Of a stretch of DNA of 8,322 nt, positions 6,238 to 8,322 are shown piece by piece (position 1 is the first letter of the stretch; each line of letters opens with the position of its first letter). The notes under the pieces are model-generated. The model did not search any database. It worked only from the letters and a program-made list of their open reading frames with translations, and was not told the origin of the DNA. The stretch is from assembly GCA_948525355.1 (NCBI GenBank), contig CAOSOP010000046.1, positions 1 through 8,322 of the forward strand, read 5' to 3'. This DNA is from an uncultured Bacilli bacterium (GTDB taxonomy: Bacteria; Bacillota_I; Bacilli_A; RFN20; CAG-288). The position numbers and the translations under genes are program-made.

Positions 6238-6255
6238 AAAAATATTATTTAAACC

Positions 6256-6284
6256 TTGTAGAAACGATAATAATTTTGTAATAT
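6256..6284 (+). promoter_or_regulatory. Possible promoter of the Sel1-repeat gene
   Basis: TTGTAG (6256-6261) and TAATAT (6279-6284) are 17 bases apart, in the 71-base gap after the protease gene. An overlapping TATATT (6282-6287) resembles a -10 better but is spaced 20. The gap and a fresh strong ribosome site suggest a separate unit, but no terminator is evident just upstream. Confidence 0.4.
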
Positions 6285-6308
6285 ATTAGTAGTTAAGGAG
6301 GATTTCTT

Positions 6309-8048
6309 ATGGGTAAAAATCAATATGAGGCACATAAACTGTTCTACCAGGGATTATCTTTACTTGAAAAACCAAAAAAAATTGATAAGGCAATAGCGTG
6401 TATAAAGAAGTCTTATAAGCTTGGTTCACCTTTAGCTTTATTTGAAATAGCGATGATACTTCGTCGTAACGATTTAAAGGATTATCCGCAAGACTTGAAT
6501 AGAAGTGACAAACTTCTTGTAACGGCTAAACCTATACTTGAAGCTAATATGAATGGAGTTTTAGATGGAGATTTAGCAACTCATTTCTATGCACAATATT
6601 TCCTTCATGGTTATGCTGGAGTAGAGATTGATGAGGCTTATGGAATAGCTTTAGAGGAAAAGGTCGCTAAGAATGGATTAGTCGAGGCTACCGAGTATTT
6701 AATAACTTATTATAGCGACCCAGAACACAACAATATGGAAAAGGTTGAATACTATACTAAGTTGCTTGAAGAACAGAAAGCTATTCTTGCTAGTGGACAA
6801 AGAAATGGTGTTATTGAAATGCTTCAAGAGGAGCCGAAAGAAACTTCTCGCACTGTTGAAGAAAGTATTGAAAAAGTTGGAACTGAAGAAACAGTTGTGG
6901 TTAAACCTGCTGAAGAAGAAATCAAAGAGGAAGTTAAATTAGAAAAGAAAGCTGATTTCAATGAGATAGTTAAACTCAATACCATTTTCAAAACTGATCC
7001 ACTATCTGAAGAAGTTACAGCTGTTGAAACTTCTAAGGAAGTTGCTTCTGATGTCAACACTATATGTGAAAAGAATGAAATATCTGAAGAAGAGAAGGTG
7101 ATGGAAGAAGTTATTATACAAAATGCTTCTACGGAGACAGTTGAAGATAGTGTTGAAGAAATTGAAACTATTGAATCTAAAGAAGAAAAAGTCGCTTCTT
7201 ATGTCGAAGAAGATGTTGAAGAAGAAGCTGCACCTATAGAAGAGATTACATATGAAGAAGAGACTCGTCCTCTTCCTAAAAAGGGTAAAGAACCAACATT
7301 TGACTATACGAAGTTTATTCCAGTAATGAATGAATCTAGTTCAGTAGAAGCAAAGATTATTACTGATGAACCAGAAGATAAAGAACCTGCTGTTAAAGTT
7401 GACTTAGACGGATTTAGAAAATGTGAGGTTGAAGATTTATATATTCCAGAAACAATTTATTCTCCACGAGAGAGAATAGTACTTGTTGATCCAGAATATA
7501 GCGATGATGAACTTACTGCTGAATACATCGCCACACAACAAATATTAAAGGCCTTAAATAGACTTGATGATAAAGATGAGACAAGTCTAAAGGATGCAAT
7601 TCAACTTTTAAGTGAAGCAAGCCGTGTTTATCCAATCAAATGCTTTGGATTATTAGGTGATATATATTCTAATGGTATTTATACAGAAAGCAACGAACTT
7701 TTGGCAATTCATTATTATAAATCTGCGGATTCAAACGGTTCGGCCTATGGTGCCTACCATTTGGGACAGATTTATTTAGATGAGACAAGCGAATCATTTG
7801 ATAAAGATGTTGGAATTAAGTTCATTCGTAAATCGGCAACTTTAGGATATGGTCCTGCCTTAGATCGTATGGGTAAAATCTATCACAATGGTGAGATTTC
7901 GCTCGTTTCATATCAAGCAGCCTATGCTTTTTATAAACTTGCAGTTGAGAGAAACCACCGTGAATCTTATTTAGCTATGGCTAAAATAGATGAAGCTAAA
8001 GGCAATAACGAACTTGCTGAAAAGCATCGTGAACTAGCAGCTCAATAA
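6309..8048 (+). CDS. Sel1-repeat (TPR-like) protein with long acidic linker
   Basis: The gene encodes 579 residues with no signal peptide or membrane segment, so it is probably cytosolic. Residues 1 to about 160 form helical pairs of the Sel1/TPR type (YQGLSLLEKPKKIDKAIACI, then KSYKLGSPLALFEIAMI). Residues about 170-320 are a low-complexity stretch dominated by E, V, T and K with many EE pairs, probably disordered. Residues about 320-410 hold less acidic sequence of unknown fold. From about 420 to the end there are clear Sel1 repeats, e.g. GLLGDIYSNGIY, AIHYYKSADSNGSAYGAYHL and AYAFYKLAVERNHRESYLAM. Sel1 repeats normally act as protein-binding scaffolds, and the partner is unknown. ATG 6309 has a strong AAGGAGGA (6295-6302) 6 bases upstream. 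A terminator follows the stop. Confidence 0.85.
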   Translation: MGKNQYEAHKLFYQGLSLLEKPKKIDKAIACIKKSYKLGSPLALFEIAMILRRNDLKDYPQDLNRSDKLLVTAKPILEANMNGVLDGDLATHFYAQYFLHGYAGVEIDEAYGIALEEKVAKNGLVEATEYLITYYSDPEHNNMEKVEYYTKLLEEQKAILASGQRNGVIEMLQEEPKETSRTVEESIEKVGTEETVVVKPAEEEIKEEVKLEKKADFNEIVKLNTIFKTDPLSEEVTAVETSKEVASDVNTICEKNEISEEEKVMEEVIIQNASTETVEDSVEEIETIESKEEKVASYVEEDVEEEAAPIEEITYEEETRPLPKKGKEPTFDYTKFIPVMNESSSVEAKIITDEPEDKEPAVKVDLDGFRKCEVEDLYIPETIYSPRERIVLVDPEYSDDELTAEYIATQQILKALNRLDDKDETSLKDAIQLLSEASRVYPIKCFGLLGDIYSNGIYTESNELLAIHYYKSADSNGSAYGAYHLGQIYLDETSESFDKDVGIKFIRKSATLGYGPALDRMGKIYHNGEISLVSYQAAYAFYKLAVERNHRESYLAMAKIDEAKGNNELAEKHRELAAQ

Positions 8049-8056
8049 AAACAAAT

Positions 8057-8081
8057 AAAGTGCGAGATGTCGCACTTTTTT
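8057..8081 (+). terminator. Intrinsic terminator after the Sel1-repeat gene
   Basis: A perfect 9-bp stem (AAAGTGCGA 8057-8065 with TCGCACTTT 8070-8078), loop GATG, runs into TTT, giving a T-tract through 8081. It lies 8 bases after the stop codon and separates this gene from the rRNA operon. Confidence 0.93.
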
Positions 8082-8153
8082 AGTTGTATAAATATAATAA
8101 TGCACATATAAATATATAGTGATATATTTTAATAAGTTTTTTTAAAAAATCTG

Positions 8154-8182
8154 TTGACTTTATATTTAAGGTGGTTTATACT
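8154..8182 (+). promoter_or_regulatory. rRNA operon promoter
   Basis: TTGACT (8154-8159) and TATACT (8177-8182) are separated by exactly 17 bases. The region 8111-8150 upstream is almost pure A/T with A and T runs, as expected of an UP element that boosts rRNA promoters. Transcription should start near 8189. The 16S start downstream supports the call. Confidence 0.88.
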
Positions 8183-8190
8183 TTACAAAG

Positions 8191-8224
8191 TCAGCGCTCT
8201 TGCTGATGCATTGTTCTTTGAAAA
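8191..8224 (+). promoter_or_regulatory. rRNA leader hairpin and boxA antitermination site
   Basis: A small hairpin (TCAGC 8191-8195 with GCTGA 8202-8206) near the transcript start precedes TGTTCTTTGAAAA (8212-8224). The latter matches the boxA sequence found in Gram-positive rRNA leaders, where the NusB/NusE complex binds to prevent premature termination. From here to the 16S start there is only AT-rich leader. It includes CCAGT (8282-8286) able to pair with ACTGG (8300-8304), possibly part of the processing region. Confidence 0.75.
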
Positions 8225-8311
8225 CTGAGTAGTTTACATACGCAATATTTAATTTAGTCAATATTTTGAGTTTAAATATAACCAGTACAATAACTGTTGA
8301 CTGGGATTTAA

Positions 8312-8322
8312 CTTTTTGAGAG
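8312..8322 (+). rRNA. 16S ribosomal RNA, first bases only (cut by window edge)
   Basis: The window ends with CTTTTTGAGAG, which is the usual start of bacterial 16S rRNA just before the universal TTTGATCCTGGCTCAG. Aligning GAGAG to positions 7-11 of the E. coli 16S places the mature 5' end near 8312. Only about 11 bases are present, so the call depends on the rRNA promoter and boxA just upstream. The exact end is uncertain by a few bases. Confidence 0.8.

Noticed and set aside
6218..6250. A/T runs after the protease gene as a terminator
   Set aside because: Only a very weak A/T hairpin can form, with no GC stem.
287..8048. Mycoplasma-type code with TGA read as tryptophan
   Set aside because: TGG encodes the tryptophans in conserved positions and TGA ends radC and two other genes at sensible places.
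1..8322. CRISPR array, insertion sequence, tRNA gene or attachment site
   Set aside because: No spaced direct repeats, transposase, cloverleaf or flanking duplications were seen on either strand.

Overview
The window looks like a piece of a low-GC (roughly one third GC by eye), Gram-positive type bacterial chromosome. The valS gene is controlled by a T-box riboswitch, strong Shine-Dalgarno (SD) sites precede most genes, and all genes lie on the + strand. TGA is used as a normal stop (radC, the MinC-like gene and the SpoIVFA-like gene end in it), so this is not the Mycoplasma code. A Bacilli, Erysipelotrichia or Mollicutes-relative lineage fits best. I cannot name the species.

Layout. Positions 1-62 may hold the tail of an upstream gene. 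Positions 63-272 hold a promoter and a valine T-box leader with its terminator/antiterminator, followed by valS (287-2860). Next come two tandem tiny genes (2890-3060 and 3062-3235). Each encodes a 16-residue double-glycine leader followed by a hydrophobic helix and a shared C-terminal P-G-x-F-x-F motif. radC (3244-3912) follows. Then comes a tightly overlapping run: a divergent MinC candidate (3954-4304), a short MinD-type ATPase (4301-4981), a SpoIVFA-like membrane pseudopeptidase (4965-5483) and a SpoIVFB-like M50 intramembrane metalloprotease (5407-6237). A separate promoter precedes a 579-residue Sel1-repeat protein (6309-8048) with a long acidic linker, closed by a clear terminator. The last 170 bases are an rRNA operon promoter, leader and boxA, and the window stops about 11 bases into the 16S rRNA.

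The order valS - radC - minC - minD - spoIVFA - spoIVFB matches the classic Bacillus chromosomal cluster (valS-folC-comC-maf-radC-mreBCD-minCD-spoIVFAB-rplU), with folC, comC, maf and mreBCD missing. This synteny supports the weak MinC and SpoIVFA assignments. The MinD and SpoIVF genes overlap by 4, 17 and 77 nt, which suggests translational coupling.

The most novel element is the pair of double-glycine peptide genes inserted between valS and radC. They look like secreted class II (possibly two-peptide) bacteriocins or signalling peptides, but no transporter, peptidase or immunity gene is visible in this window.
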